A stretch of DNA of 64,000 bases, from NCBI GenBank assembly GCA_945910005.1, contig OX246746.1, positions 26,187,075 to 26,251,074 of the forward strand. Reading direction: 5' to 3'. The stretch's first letter is position 1; every line of letters starts with the position of its first letter. Under the pieces are notes generated by a model. That model was given only the letters and a program-made list of their open reading frames with translations, ran no database searches and had not been told where the DNA came from. This document shows positions 1 through 12,520 of this stretch, in pieces. The stretch is from Isoperla grammatica. Taxonomy: Eukaryota > Arthropoda > Insecta > Plecoptera > Perlodidae. Both the position numbers and the translations under genes were made by a program.

Positions 1-735
1 TGTCATATTGCTTCATACACTGAAAGGGGTGTGAGACTACGTTCTGTCGACTCTAGATAATTGTGTCATATTGCTTCATGCACTGAAAGGGGTGTGAGAC
101 AACTGTCTGTCGACTCTAGATAATTGTGTCATATTGCTTCATACACTGAAAGGGGTGTGAGACAACGTTCTGTCGACTCTAGATAAGGTCATATTGCTTC
201 ATACACTGAAAGGGGTGTGAGGCTACGTTCTGTCGACTCTAGATAATTGTGTCATATTGCTTCATACACTGAAAGGGGTGTGAGACTACGTTCTGTCGAC
301 TCTAGATAATTGTGTCATATTGCTTCATACACTGAAAGGGGTGTGAGACTACGTTCTGTCGACTCTAGATAATTGTGTCATATTGCTCATACACTGAAAG
401 GGGTGTGAGGCTACGTTCTATCAACTCTAGATAATTGTGTCATATTGCTTCATACACTGAAAGGGGTGTGAGACTACGTTCTGTCGACACTAGATAATTG
501 TGTCATATTGCTTCATACATTGAAAGGGGTGTGAGACTACGTTCTGTCGACACTAGATAATTGTGTCATATTGCTTCAAACATTGAAAGAGGTGTGAGAC
601 TACGTTCTGTCGACTCTAGATAATTGTGTCATATTGCTTCATACACTGAAAGGGGTGTGAGGCTACGTTCTGTCGACTCTAGATAATTGTGTCATATTGC
701 TTCATACACTGAAAGGGGTGTGAGGCTATGTTCTG
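1..735. repeat. 63-bp minisatellite, about 11.7 copies, cut by window start
   Basis: A head-to-tail repeat with unit starts at 1, 64, 127, 187, 250, 313, 376, 438, 501, 564, 627 and 690. The period is 63 bp, except for one unit of 60 (lost bases near 187) and one of 62 (one base missing near 388). Each unit opens with TGTCATATTGCTTCATACAC and contains GTCGACTCTAGATAATTG near its end. Units differ by only a few substitutions, for example GACTAC versus GGCTAC. The last copy is partial and stops at about 735. The array probably continues beyond the left edge. No coding frame is maintained. Confidence 0.97.
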
Positions 736-1408
736 CAAAATACAAACCTCAATTGATAAAGTTTAGCGCACTCGCGTGCAGTGTTTCTGTATGTTTCTAT
801 TGCCATTATGATTGATCCAAACTCCAAAGTAAAAAACACTGTCTCAGTGGTTATAGCTAACCTTGTATTCGTATCTAGCAACATAAAAACGTCAGACGAG
901 CCAACAATTGACATAAATAAGTTTTCGGTGCACGGTAAGTTTTCGCGTTAACAACGTCCCTCACAATGCACAATGAGACATTGATCGTTTCATGAACTCT
1001 GGCCTTTTGGAAGGCGACCTGCCTATATAAAGAAAGTTAAAATTGTTTGCATTGTACCGTGATCATACCACGAGATAATATCTTAGATTGAGATAGTTAC
1101 TGTCAAACTGAGGCAATACACAACGAATTTGATGGGTCTTACGTCCAACATAATTGACGATTAGAGAGTGCTTCGCAAATCAAGCGGAGCTGCCATAAGT
1201 AGCACAATATGAAATAAATTGAATTTATGGATTATATTGGTAAGGGTTTCCTCAATATAAACCCATCAAGGCATCATCTGCCGGTAGAATCGTATTACAA
1301 TTTTTGAAAATAGTAGTAACAAGTGCAGTTAAATACAGTAGACACATGGACATATTTGCCATTAGGTCCGTATGACATGTTTTGATCGAGATTGTGTGTA
1401 ATAGTCGA

Positions 1409-1553
1409 TTTACAGCTACGCGTTGCGAGCGAAGCGAAGGCGCGAGCTCCAATCAGTGGCCGAGTTTGCGTGAAACTATTAACTTCTTTGCGTGAAACTC
1501 AGCCGCTGATAGGAGCTCGCGCCCTCGCTTCGCTCGCAACGCGTAGCTGTAAA
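1409..1553. mobile_element. Fold-back (MITE-like) element with ~59-bp arms
   Basis: The 145-bp segment is an almost perfect inverted repeat. The left arm starts TTTACAGCTACGCGTTGCGA and the right arm ends with its reverse complement at 1553. The arms match over about 59 bp with roughly four differences. The short loop holds two direct copies of TGCGTGAAACT. There is no coding capacity for a transposase; the open frame across it is a by-product of the palindrome. A target-site duplication was not clear. Very GC-rich compared with its flanks. Confidence 0.8.
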
Positions 1554-2734
1554 CGTACCATTATACATCTAATAAAATAATACTAGTAATTATGTGTTCT
1601 TAAGTTACATACACAGCCGTGAGGTCACATAATAATCGCCGAATTGAAGTATATCCTTTAAATAATTGTCTTAAATTTGCCCAACTTAGATTTTATAACA
1701 ATACTAAGTTCATTAAAGTTACGTTAGCTTATTACACAAAATATGGTTTAAGTAAATGAACTCATACCAAAATCACATCTCATTTGTAGCAAAGATAATC
1801 TACAATTCTCATTTGTACATATTACACAAGAAATAAAAGAAAATAACAAAATTACTCCATGTACTTTATTTTTATACGGTATGATAAGAAAAAGTAAAAA
1901 ATCCCACCATAAATTTGTGTGTAACATTCCTCAATCGATGAACGTAAACCCGACGGCTTGGAATTGCACACAACACGACACGACGCTTATACGCGTTTTC
2001 TGTCGCGTGGTTGGGTATGAGGGGACCCCCCCCCCCCACCCCGACCCCACCTCACCCCACTTCTCGTCGTGTGTCATCACATTCACCAAACACAAAGCCC
2101 TCATGCCATCTGCAATCAAAGTTTCGTTCTCTATACATTTTTTTTCGTGAATGGATTAGACTTTAGACAAAACACAAAATGTTCCCAACATTGAAGGGGT
2201 TTGTGTAGACCTCTTCCATCAATGAACTATTTTTCCCGAGTCAAGGGAGAGTTCGTATTAGTAGTAATGCCGCTCAGAATAATAACAATACTAAATTTAA
2301 TAATAACAATAATAATAATATTTTGTTTTATGAATTAGTGGCGTACGCTAAAATTCACAATTGGGGGGAGGGGGCAAAGAAGGGGGGAGTGAATCCCATA
2401 CCACCACCCCCCCCCCCCCTCCTCTCCTTGCATACGTCACTGTTAGGAATAGCTGCACTGAGGCTGAGGAGTATATCCAGCTATACCTAATGTGCCCACT
2501 TTTCAGATGACTTACTATAGTAAGTATTAGTTTAATACCGAAATTGTATTCAATCGAGTTATTTGTTGTTACATAACAATTACAATTTAAAACAATTACT
2601 ACAATTGTTATTGTTTGTCTTACTGGCAACCTTTGCATAAAGACAGTGACGTTAATAGAGTTTTGTTGGTTATGGGTGGAAATTATTGGTAGAAATAATA
2701 TATTTTATCTATCTCACTACTGGGGAAGGAGTAT

Positions 2735-2850
2735 TTTGTGTAATAGGAGTGTTTATCCTCACATTAGTCTTACATGAAAACCGGGGGAACCTTCAGTCAG
2801 TATTGCCGGTGACCGGAGTCGAACCGGTGTATGCGCGCGTTACCGTAAGG
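2735..2850 (-). mobile_element. tRNA-derived SINE fragment (family S1)
   Basis: On the minus strand a B-box-like motif, GGTTCGACTCC (2815-2825), is followed by a 27-bp core (2789-2815) differing at two positions from the core of the copy at 52611-52735 (CACCGACAATCCTGACTGAA there). Upstream on the minus strand is tRNA-like GTAACGCGCGCA, where the other copy has GTAACACGCGAGA. Homology beyond the core toward 2735 is weaker. The 138-codon open frame crossing this region is explained by the SINE and is not a gene. Confidence 0.65.
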
Positions 2851-4790
2851 GGCACAATCCCATACATACATTCATCATACATCCTCTTCTGGTATTCATA
2901 CTGTGCCCACTTGGCACGTTGTACTAACCAAGTTAGTGTTTATTTATTCCATCTTTGCAATGGAATCAAACTTAATGTGTATTGTGTATTGTATACCGTT
3001 CGCTATGCTAACCATACTAAAAATACGTTCGTAATATCTTTACGCAGTAGCACTGTTGCATTGAACATTTCTATCATCCAATTATTTGAATGGTGTTTTT
3101 AATACTATTTGTTGTTGTTTATATCCCAATCTTATTTGGAACTCTTTGGCTATCGGCAGGTTAGCGTTATGATGTTTAGCTACTTATCATTTAATATTAC
3201 TTATCTTCAGTGCTAAACTGTGCGTATGTATGGGTACTGTTTACGTGATAATGTAAGGTGAAGAGTTACCTAAGATTGCAGTTTGTTATTGTTGTTTTCA
3301 TTGTGTTCCTCTGGGCGATCGCTATAGGTACGATCACCCCATTGTCTGCTAAAACGTATTCGGTCAAAATACGCCCGCAATTTCAACACGTCGTACGTAT
3401 TTAGCATTTTACATACCTTGGCCGTCGGACGATGAAACAATGTTACTTTGTATTCAAAAGCATCTATAAAATATTGTTTTTGATTTGATGGCCGATGTTT
3501 TTGGTGTGGGTATAGTATACCCATCTCCTTACCCCTCTGAAAGCTCCAGACATTACTACTCACGCACGCATGCGCAGAGCAGCCATTTCGCGCACTCCGG
3601 TCTTGTTTCTCTGACGCCAGTACATTCTAGCATGCCAATGTGGAAGGAAGTAGAAAGCTGGGAGACCCATACAAAAAACTATTTATCTGCTTTTTTTAGT
3701 GCTTGTGCTGTGTATAATTCATGCTAGGTTTGTTTATTTCGGTGTCGTGTGTGTATAAACGTATGCTACGAGTTTTCTAAGGCTGTGAATAAGTATAGGT
3801 ATAAGACAAATAATCACATCACATTTCTTATGCATTTAAAGTTGTCAGAGTGGTGGTGCATTGCACAGACGTGGCGTGCTTTCGAATAGTGGCTTTATTT
3901 CGAATAGTCGAAGGATACCGATGTCTAGCCAACTAATTGAAAGGAAATGTAATTTCGAAAATTCCAATTTTTGTTGTCTTTTCACTTTTACTTCACCTGA
4001 GGCGTGGCCCACTGTTGACCTGGCACATCTGTGCATGTTTTGTGCCATATGTGAAGTGATATAATGTTTACTATTGAAATAGTAGCTTGTATAATGCAGT
4101 GCTTAAAGTGACTCACACAAATATATCATTTCGAAAAAAATTGCCTTTTCGAATAGGCCTATGTGATGCATAATATTTATGTATTATTGTGACTGCTGAA
4201 GTGAATGTGCGTTAAATATTCTTGTTGCCCACACGTCTGGATATTACTCGTCTCGAGGTAAGTTACGTGAGATTGCTAATAGCTTAGCCTAGGGGAATGT
4301 GGTAGGGTGGCAGCCCTTGCCTGTCTGTACCTGCATGATGACTAACCTATCCCAGTGGAGGAACTGTACATACGCCTAGGCCTAGCCTATCAGCACGGTG
4401 TTCTTTCGGCCATTAGAGTTGCCTTGATCGCGCATTCCACAGTTTTTCCATTCCCTATTGACATTTTTGAAGGAAATGCTGTCGATGAATGTACTCATGG
4501 CCGACGAGCATCAATTTATCTTCCCTTATCCTTCATTCACACATTCGAGGTGGCCATAGTAGCATGGAGTCTAACCTAGGCTGGGACCTATTCCTTGAAC
4601 TCTATACCCTTGAATTTGATTGAAGAAACCCGGCTTTGAAAAAGATTCTCCCATCATGTGTACCGCTTTCACTTTCCGCTTGATTGCAATCTTAGCCACG
4701 TACAATGAACAAGCGAACTGTGGCTGTGTTAGGTGACGGCCCCGATCGGCGCATTACTCGGATCGGAAGGGGCGGCGTGCCGGCTTGATT

Positions 4791-4808
4791 GGGGGGGGGG
4801 GGGGGGGG
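4791..4808. repeat. Poly-G run, 18 G
   Basis: Uninterrupted run of 18 G inside a CpG-rich patch (about 4730-4860). It could form a G-quadruplex on the + strand. Confidence 0.95.
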
Positions 4809-5136
4809 CGAAGGTTCGTCGGTGGCGTGGGTGGGTCGCGGATCGCGATGGAGCTCGATAGAATGAGGTTAGGGACGTGGTTGTGGACTTACGCCAATAC
4901 TAGGTACAATATTATTTAGTTTACTTAATAAAGATAGGCTAGGCATAGAATGTGTACAGTTAAACTTTCAATATTTCAATAGGTATCTTCAAAGTGGAAT
5001 AAGGTATATATACATTCTGTGTGTTAAATGGGCTCCCTAGAAACATTCTATAAACTGTTCTAGAAGGATTTTTGGCATAATATGGCTAGGTACCCAAAAT
5101 TACAAAACAATGAACGCAAGAGTCACCCCCCTGGAT

Positions 5137-5151
5137 CCCCCCCCCCCCCCC
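5137..5151. repeat. Poly-C run, 15 C
   Basis: Uninterrupted run of 15 C, preceded by a shorter C cluster at about 5126-5131. It would be G-rich on the minus strand. Confidence 0.95.
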
Positions 5152-8093
5152 TCTAACAGCAATATAACTTAAAATTGTATTACTTTTGTTGTCAATCTTG
5201 ACGGCATCGTTTTGTAGTCTAAATCCTCTCAAGTCAATGTCACAATGTCTTATTTAGTATTGCTATTTTCTTCTAGTAAACTAGCAAGCACCGTCTACGG
5301 CTCTAAGTGACTGTTTTGGGTCCGATCTTCGAACCCCACCGTCGGTAGTCCGATGTGGGGTCCTGTTAGTTCGTGTAGGCCTATTCTCGTATTCTTCATT
5401 CACAGATCAAACTGTTAAAGACATTTTCATTGATGTATTTGGCGAAAAATCTTACAAGTGTTGCGGCAACACCTCGGAAGATTAGCTTTTGTGTATTGTT
5501 TTTTCCTAGTCTGAGATACGGTAATTTTTTATGAAAGCTAGACTTTCGTCCCGACCAGATACAGGCTATGCGCTATGGGAGACTGTTGTGTATGTTATCT
5601 TGATATAGGCAGTTAAAAAATGAGCCATGAGAGATTGAGAGGTGATGTCTTTAGAATCTCCCCTTTATATTTTGTAAATGCTGCTAGCTGCTTGTTTCTT
5701 TACTGACAGTGGTTAGTGTGATAAAAATATGGTGGAATTGACTCTTTCACAAGCCTGATGGAACCTCTGTACCGACAGTGGGCATTCTAAACACAAAATT
5801 TGTTTTGTTTATGTTTTATTTGTACAAAACTGCACTTTATTGGGGTTTTATATTAGGTATAGAACTGGATGTTTGCTTTGCTCACAATATCACAAATCAT
5901 TAAGTGAACACGAGAGGAAGGTAAAGCGGTTTGCAGTTATGAGAAAGTACACAATTTTTGTGGTTATTAGGATAAATAAAAAAACGAGTATCCAACTTCC
6001 TCACGCACATCTCTTATTTGTTGTCTTAATACTTCATTGTTGAATTAGCCTATCTCCAACTGTCTGATGTTGACTTGTGGTTCTCATTTCTTATAAGTGA
6101 TATCGTAACACTAACTTATCTACGATCTTTGTATACTCCTTTTCCTGTTAACTCCATTCCCGTTCGCCTTTCATCCTCTATGTACATACTACCTCAAATC
6201 CGGCCGTTTAATTCTTTCAACACCTTGCGTAATAGGCCGTGTTCTGTGTATCTCACTTCACACAATCATGTAGTAAACTTGTAATTGCCCTATGGTCTGG
6301 AGGACATATACATTTTCTATGTAACGTAGTCCGCGCAATAACAGTGTTCTCAGCTTCTGATTGGTACTGTGTCGGTTAAAGCAACTCTTATCTCGGCCTT
6401 CAATAATTAGATGCAGTTAAAAATGCTAGCTTATATTTTAGAGATATTAATGTTTCAACTGTTCAATACTCTACATAGCAGGAGTGACTACACGGGACTG
6501 TCCCTGGTGTGGCTCGATGGCTGGGCACCGGAGACAATAGCTTATAATAACGATTTTTGGTGCCTACACATGTTTCATATCGGATAGATTACAGTTTGTC
6601 AACACTCAATATATAGTACTGATTGATTGATTGATATTTTGGGCTTCCGGCTTAACATCTCACAGGCCTAATGCATTGCCAGGCCAATCGAGCCAATTAG
6701 ATTTAATCACTTTCCTCTCTTGATTTGTTGACTATCTAGATTCACAGAATACCTACTCTCAATTCAAGTGGTCTGTTAGTTTTGTAATTTGCGCAAGTGT
6801 TGATTCATAAATGTATTATATCTTTCAGAAGTGTTGCACTCTGCACATAATGTTCGGAGTTGAATGTTAGGTGCATCCCTACAGGTGGGTTAGATCGCCG
6901 GCGTTGGCCAGACCACCTGATACTCCAGTTCCGGCCTCTCTCACAATAATGCATAGGCTACCTATAATAATTATAAAACGCATTTTGCTGGTTAGTCGAG
7001 CATGGTCAAGTTATATTTTAAAATGGACATGAATTAATTTGAACGAGCTTTCTTTAGTATGATCACCAGTCCCACATTAAAAACTGCTCTTTTAGCCAGT
7101 GTAATGTAGCCCCCATAAAAGTAACGATAATTACTGTCTAACCCACCTAAACTTCTATTTGTTACTCGTTTCCTTTTTAAATATAACTTGACCATAGTGT
7201 CATTTGCTAGGGCCGGCCATAGACAAGAAATTTGATCGACGAGGCGGAACAATCGGAAAACATGTTTAATATTGTTGTGTTGCATTTTGGCTTCATCCAG
7301 CTACTGGGGCAAAGCGTGATTTCATTTCTAACTGTTAAAATTACAGTGTAATGATTTAAAACCGTAGAAAGTTGGCAATAAATTTGTCATCCCCGATGCA
7401 ATTTATTCCTCCGACATACGAATGTTAATTTCTAATATTACGAATCATTTGTATTCTTTATTTCTTTCAGACAATCATAGTGATATGATACGTTTTATAA
7501 ACACGGTGGCAACATCTTTTTGTTCCATGCAAGAATTTTATAGCATTAGAAAGCAATTTTATACGTTAGAAATGATCGTTTGTGCGGGGTTGCTTTTTAG
7601 AGATTGCCGAGCGAGGTGTTGATTGTTTACATGAGTCAACAGTTTCCTGTATTGTGCAATGTATCGCGCCACTGACTCGTATCTCTTACTGATTATATGT
7701 GTGTGTAGACTGTATACGTGTGTGCGTGTGTGCTGGTATCGTAGATTTTCACGGATATGAAATGCAAACATTTTCCTTTGCATGTCTCCATGTGATTTTT
7801 TCTATAATTACCAACGTTTGGGCCCGATTCCCCATGCTATAAACCAGTTAATTAGTATAACAGAAAATAAGGCAAATAGAATTTGTTTGCTGTTGGTTTA
7901 ACATAACCAAGGAAACGGATGTTTGAACGGCAGTGTGCAATAACAAATTTGCGAATTTTTGTTTGTAAATTCGGCAGTATTTATTAATAATGATTCACAA
8001 TCTTCATTAATCTGAGTGTTCAACGGATTGAAAACGGGAGAATATTGAATTTTTGTTCGTGTCTTTAGTTTAACACATTTAAATCAAACTGTT

Positions 8094-8111
8094 GGGGGGG
8101 GGGGGGGGGGG
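8094..8111. repeat. Poly-G run, 18 G
   Basis: Uninterrupted run of 18 G in otherwise AT-rich DNA. Confidence 0.95.
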
Positions 8112-8589
8112 AGCAGATATTGTCAATGTCAATGTCTACAGCCACTATTTAAAAAATAATGCAACATGTGGATTTTTCAAAAAATTGCAAAACAAAAATT
8201 GCTAGCACTATTCACTGTTCCTTGCCACACAAAAATGTGTATAACAAAGGAAGGAATCATATTGTCATCTGTTTAATAAGTGTTCTATTACTAAATGCAA
8301 AATGCATTGCGTACCGATAAAAAAGACGATCTCGTTACTATCTCGAATTGTGCAAATGCAAGAATTAATGTTGCAAGAATTAATGTTGCAATGCCTGAAC
8401 ACATTTTGCAGAATTCTATTTAGCTAGGAATAATTAAATATGCCCATATATTCCTACGTTAAACTTTTAGCAGTTATTGGTCTGTAAATTGATCGGAATA
8501 AAACACTTTTTAAGAAAATTCCAAAACACCAGAATGGACGTGTTTTTTTTGTAACCTCCTCTTATCGACCTTTCTGCTTCCGATTTACA

Positions 8590-9125
8590 ACCATGCGAAG
8601 TTTACTAGACTTGCCGCCGCCTTTGTTAGAACGGTCGTTGTCGACAGAAAACACGTCTCCATCGACAAAATGCACATGCATAGTAAAACATTTAAGAGTT
8701 AAGGGTAGTTTTACTCGCAAAATTAACGTTTCATTGATATTTTGTAAAGAACGCTTCAAGATATTAAAAAAGTGATTCATACCGAGGATTTGGTCTTGTA
8801 CCAACTAAACAATGAATTACAAAAAACTGTCAGCGTTACGATTGTTATTTTATTTATTATAAATTATTTATTAAAGCAGGATAATAATAATAATAATAAT
8901 AATAGTTACGATGACAATATTTGAACGGTTTTGTACCCGTTCTTTTGCTGATACAAGACCATATCCTGGCAAAGAATCACTAAATTCAACTCTTAATACA
9001 TGAGTAAAAACACGTTAATTTTGCATTGTAACTACCCATTGCTGTTAATTCTTAAAAACAAAACCATACTGTAACTCGGACCTGCGTCGCAGACGGCAAA
9101 GTCTAAAGGAGCTTCATATTACTCG
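8590..9125. mobile_element. Diverged fold-back element, ~0.5 kb
   Basis: Two halves are inverted copies of each other. Left-arm landmarks (TAAGAGTTAAGGGTAGTT near 8693, GCAAAATTAACG near 8717, GTGATTCATACC near 8773, TTTGGTCTTGTA near 8789) recur in the same order on the reverse strand between about 9060 and 8950. The outer parts also match loosely (AGACTTGCCG near 8606; AGACTTTGCCG on the reverse strand near 9105). The centre is AT-rich with an (ATA/AAT)n run at about 8881-8905. No transposase frame is visible. The outer ends are approximate. A related left-arm sequence occurs at 60040-60135. Confidence 0.65.
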
Positions 9126-12100
9126 ACGGATCAGCTTCTGATGAATCAGCTTTAATTCTTTTGTACGGAAAGTTTCTCTGTGATGAGCTTAGTAGTCGCT
9201 AGCGTCGTGTGCTGACTTCTAGTCCCTGTGGAGGAGGGCCCACAAGTGCCCCGACCGGGCGAACCTCGAAACTGCTAGGGGAGATTCAGCTGAAACGCTC
9301 GTTGGCTAATTAAATAACAAAATCGTAAGGAGCATACCAGAAAAACAAATTCTTCTATGTGATGTACGATATAGTTCCGACTGGGATTTGATCAGCTGTG
9401 AGAGCCGGATGTATGTAACACATGATGACTGCTGCCGCAATGCAGTACTTTCTGTATACACCGACTTGAACAATCACAATTTAACAGCTGTTTGTTCTGT
9501 GACCACGTTGAAGAGTCACGTCAGTACATATGGAGCAGGACGGTCTGGGTTCAAATAGCACTCGACTCGGGAAAGTATTGTTAGTTATTATTACAATTGT
9601 GTTTGCATAATATGAAAATGATTTGTTCGTACTTAGATACAGCTGGATGTTTTGTGTTCAAATCCCACTTGCGGAAACTATTGATATTGTGTCATATCAC
9701 TAAGCTGGATTTAAAAACCTTGTAAGTCTGTATACTTTATAAGAGCCAAAGAAAAAAGTACATTTACAATTTGCTAAACTTGAATCCCTAAAACTTTATT
9801 TATTGTAGATCCGAACGTATTTATCTTCCCCGTCAAAAGGTAACAGATAACCGTTAGTCTACAACTTGATGTGCAGGGCGTAAAAACTGAACCTATCGGA
9901 GTCTGCAAAATAATGTTGTTGGGCGTAGTGAGCAGTGACACAGCTGGAACATGGCGAATTTCTGGTCCCCCACTGCCTCGATGCCCATTAAAACTGCCTG
10001 GCAATAGCGTTATTAATAATCTTCCTTACACTCTAAATTGTATTCAGAAATATTCTGGTAGTTCGAAGAGCCTAAAACGTTGCACACTGTACAGTGAGTA
10101 AGTACTGGATTGACTGGTTTCTTGTAACGACCCCGCAAATCACATCACAGCTCACCCCAGTTATCTCAGCTAGCCCTTCAACCCTTGAGAGGAGTTTAAG
10201 GTTAGCGCCCGCGCTCAACGACATTTTCCACACTCGTGTTATTAAAACCGTTCTAGCACCGAAACTAAACGTGCTGATCGAATGTTTTAATTCACCCTGA
10301 GGCGCGTTAGACCTTTAAATGATTTCACACACGCGAAACACTCCAGCCACCAGCCACTTCCGACGGGTTTCTCAGACAGAATCTGCGGGGCTAATTTCCT
10401 CATTTCCTTCCGTGGGGTTTGGTCCCAACAGCTGGACATGTGTAACTGGAAGCCTGGAATGGAACCCGGCTTCTTTCATTTTCTCTGTCGGCCTGTTTTT
10501 TTTTCTTTCTCGGGAAATGGTTTGGGAATGTTGAACACGTTGCTTATTATGGCCACCTTGCGACCTGTGCCATCATCTTTCAAAGTTTACAACGCTATCT
10601 TTTCTACTTCTATAATGTCCTTTGCAGTCTTTTTTGTGTCGCCATTTTGAATCTGGGATCTACCCCGGGGATCCTTGGTTTCATCTCTTCCCCAATTATT
10701 CATTTGTCACTACTCGCTTCATACTAGATACGTCAGTGCTTCTTAAGAATATTTCAACTCAAACAAACGTGTTGTAGTCTCAAAAATGCCTAGGCTAGTC
10801 CATTCGTTCGTTCGTACTACCGTATTTCCATCCTTTGGGTTGCGCATGGCTCGGACTTGCGCCCCTAAACATTTGAGCGTTTGAGCCACAATAATCGTTT
10901 GCTGTAACCAACGTGTCGATAGCTAATACCTTCTGTCAGAAGTGAAAAGCATAGCAAAATTGGATGTGATAAGCTACGCAATGAGTCATTACATTGAACA
11001 TTTTCATCCAAGGCTCATTAATTATGAAGAGGTGCTTTTATTGCCAACATTTATGGTGGTGGCAACAGCTGCGCGCAACGCAGTTTTTTTTTGAAGGTAC
11101 AACACTTCTTCACTAGCATAATGAAAATAACAACCAGTTACAAACTGGAAAAAGTGTCAAAAAGTTTGTACGTGCCTCGTTGACAAACATAGCCAAAAGT
11201 AAACGAAAAGCTGACGCCGTGTTTGGGATCGCTTTGCAGTCTGTACACTTGTAGTTTCAATCGCATATTTTTACTGCCCTCATTTACTCACAGAACTGCT
11301 GGTTTTTATTGGCTCATTCTGTGTATATTTCTACCTAATAAGGGCTACGTTTCTCCCTCCTCACTCCATAAAAGTCAATGGCTATATCACATTATGTCCA
11401 CAAAGCTGACTCGCGCTTAAAACCCTGTGCATTCGCGTATTATAGGGTGAGCTAAAATATCGGCATGTTTGGGGATTGAAGAGCAACATTTGAGGCGAGA
11501 TGAACACAAACATGCAACTATTGAAGCTGAAAAAAGATTAAAGTAGCTAGACAGGTGCTGTAAAAGAAGGGACGTGGATGACAGGAAAGCATGTTTCCCG
11601 CATAGGTGCTGGTAATAAAGTTATGGCTACATTCGCACTTTGGTAAGAATGAAACCCTATCCGTTTCCTCCATCGGCATCACCAACCGTAACTGTGAGCA
11701 GTTGCCAGTTGCCCTCGAGCTGGATGACTCCAATAGTGAATCGGGCAAGTTTACATTTCTGGTGGAACTTAGGCCATTGGCGCCGATGAAGCTACCGGTG
11801 GAGGTCGTATTAAGTAATTCTTTGATTATTGTGGTTTTTAAGTATTCTTACAACATAGGGTTTACGTTTAGTGCACAGTTTTATTGTATGCCTAAGACAT
11901 GTTATGTTGGCATAACTTATTAACCGGGATACGTAAATTATCAATGTGTAGGTGTATACTTATTGGGTATATGTTAAAACGTTAGATTTGAAAGAGTACT
12001 GTATTTTTGAGACACACACTATGTGAAGTACTGTGTTGGCAGATTTATTCCACGTGATTTATTTGCTGGTTGATTTGTGGCTCAATATGTTGACGTTTAA

Positions 12101-12476
12101 ATGGAATGGCATCATTATTTCAAGGCGACGAATCAGCAGAAATAGATAACACTGCAGATTCTAAACAAACGCTATATAATGAAATAAATGCCTTGCGTTG
12201 ATTCCAAAAACGAGATATTGCAAGTCGGTGGTTCACAAGGGTGGCAAAACATAGTGCACGGTTATTGCAGATGTGTTTAGAATACAAGGGTAGCCTAAAA
12301 ATAGTTTCTTTATTCGGTTATTGTTTTGATGTAAATGTAAATAAATGTAAATAAAATGTACTTTGCTCAAAACCTCGTTCAAAACCTCTTGACGACGTCT
12401 GAAATGACTAACAAGTCTAATTGTAATTAAATCGTACTATTTGGGATCTATTGCTCGGTCCTATACTGTAGGTGTG

Positions 12477-12520
12477 TGTAGGACGGAGATCCTACTGTAT
12501 GTAGGACGGAGATCCTACTT
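12477..12520. repeat. Tandem pair of a self-complementary 18-mer
   Basis: The imperfectly palindromic GTAGGACGGAGATCCTAC occurs twice in a row, separated by a few bases (TGTAT). Each copy can form its own stem (GTAGGA/TCCTAC), or the two can pair with each other. Confidence 0.8.

Larger units (their letters stand above)
736..8589. other. Non-coding stretch with scattered repeats, no gene recognised
   Basis: No open frame here encodes a protein I recognise; the longest are 60-140 codons, as expected by chance or from repeats. It contains a fold-back element (1409-1553), a SINE piece (about 2735-2850), homopolymer runs (12 C at 2026-2037, 13 C at 2407-2419, 18 G at 4791-4808, 15 C at 5137-5151, 18 G at 8094-8111) and a TG-rich stretch near 7698-7735. 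A CpG-rich patch lies at about 4730-4860. A weak inverted pair is seen between about 7003-7024 and 7173-7195. A 15-bp direct duplication (GCAAGAATTAATGTT) lies near 8357-8387. Confidence 0.7.

Noticed and set aside
1..735. Possible CRISPR array
   Set aside because: The whole unit repeats, with no variable spacers, and the context is eukaryotic; it is a minisatellite.
2686..3102. 138-codon + strand open frame
   Set aside because: It crosses the minus-strand SINE at 2735-2850 and AT-rich sequence, with no domain.
3545..3600. NRF-1/YY1-like promoter motifs (GCATGCGCAG, GCCATTTCGCGC)
   Set aside because: Short matches only; no CpG island or gene follows. Similar single ATGGCG motifs near 13199 and 37131 were set aside for the same reason.
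7003..7195. Inverted match CATGGTCAAGTTATATTTTA / TAAATATAACTTGACCAT as a transposon
   Set aside because: Only about 20 bp match, and neighbouring matches (GGTGGGTTAG/CTAACCCACC) do not nest with them, so no element boundaries can be drawn.
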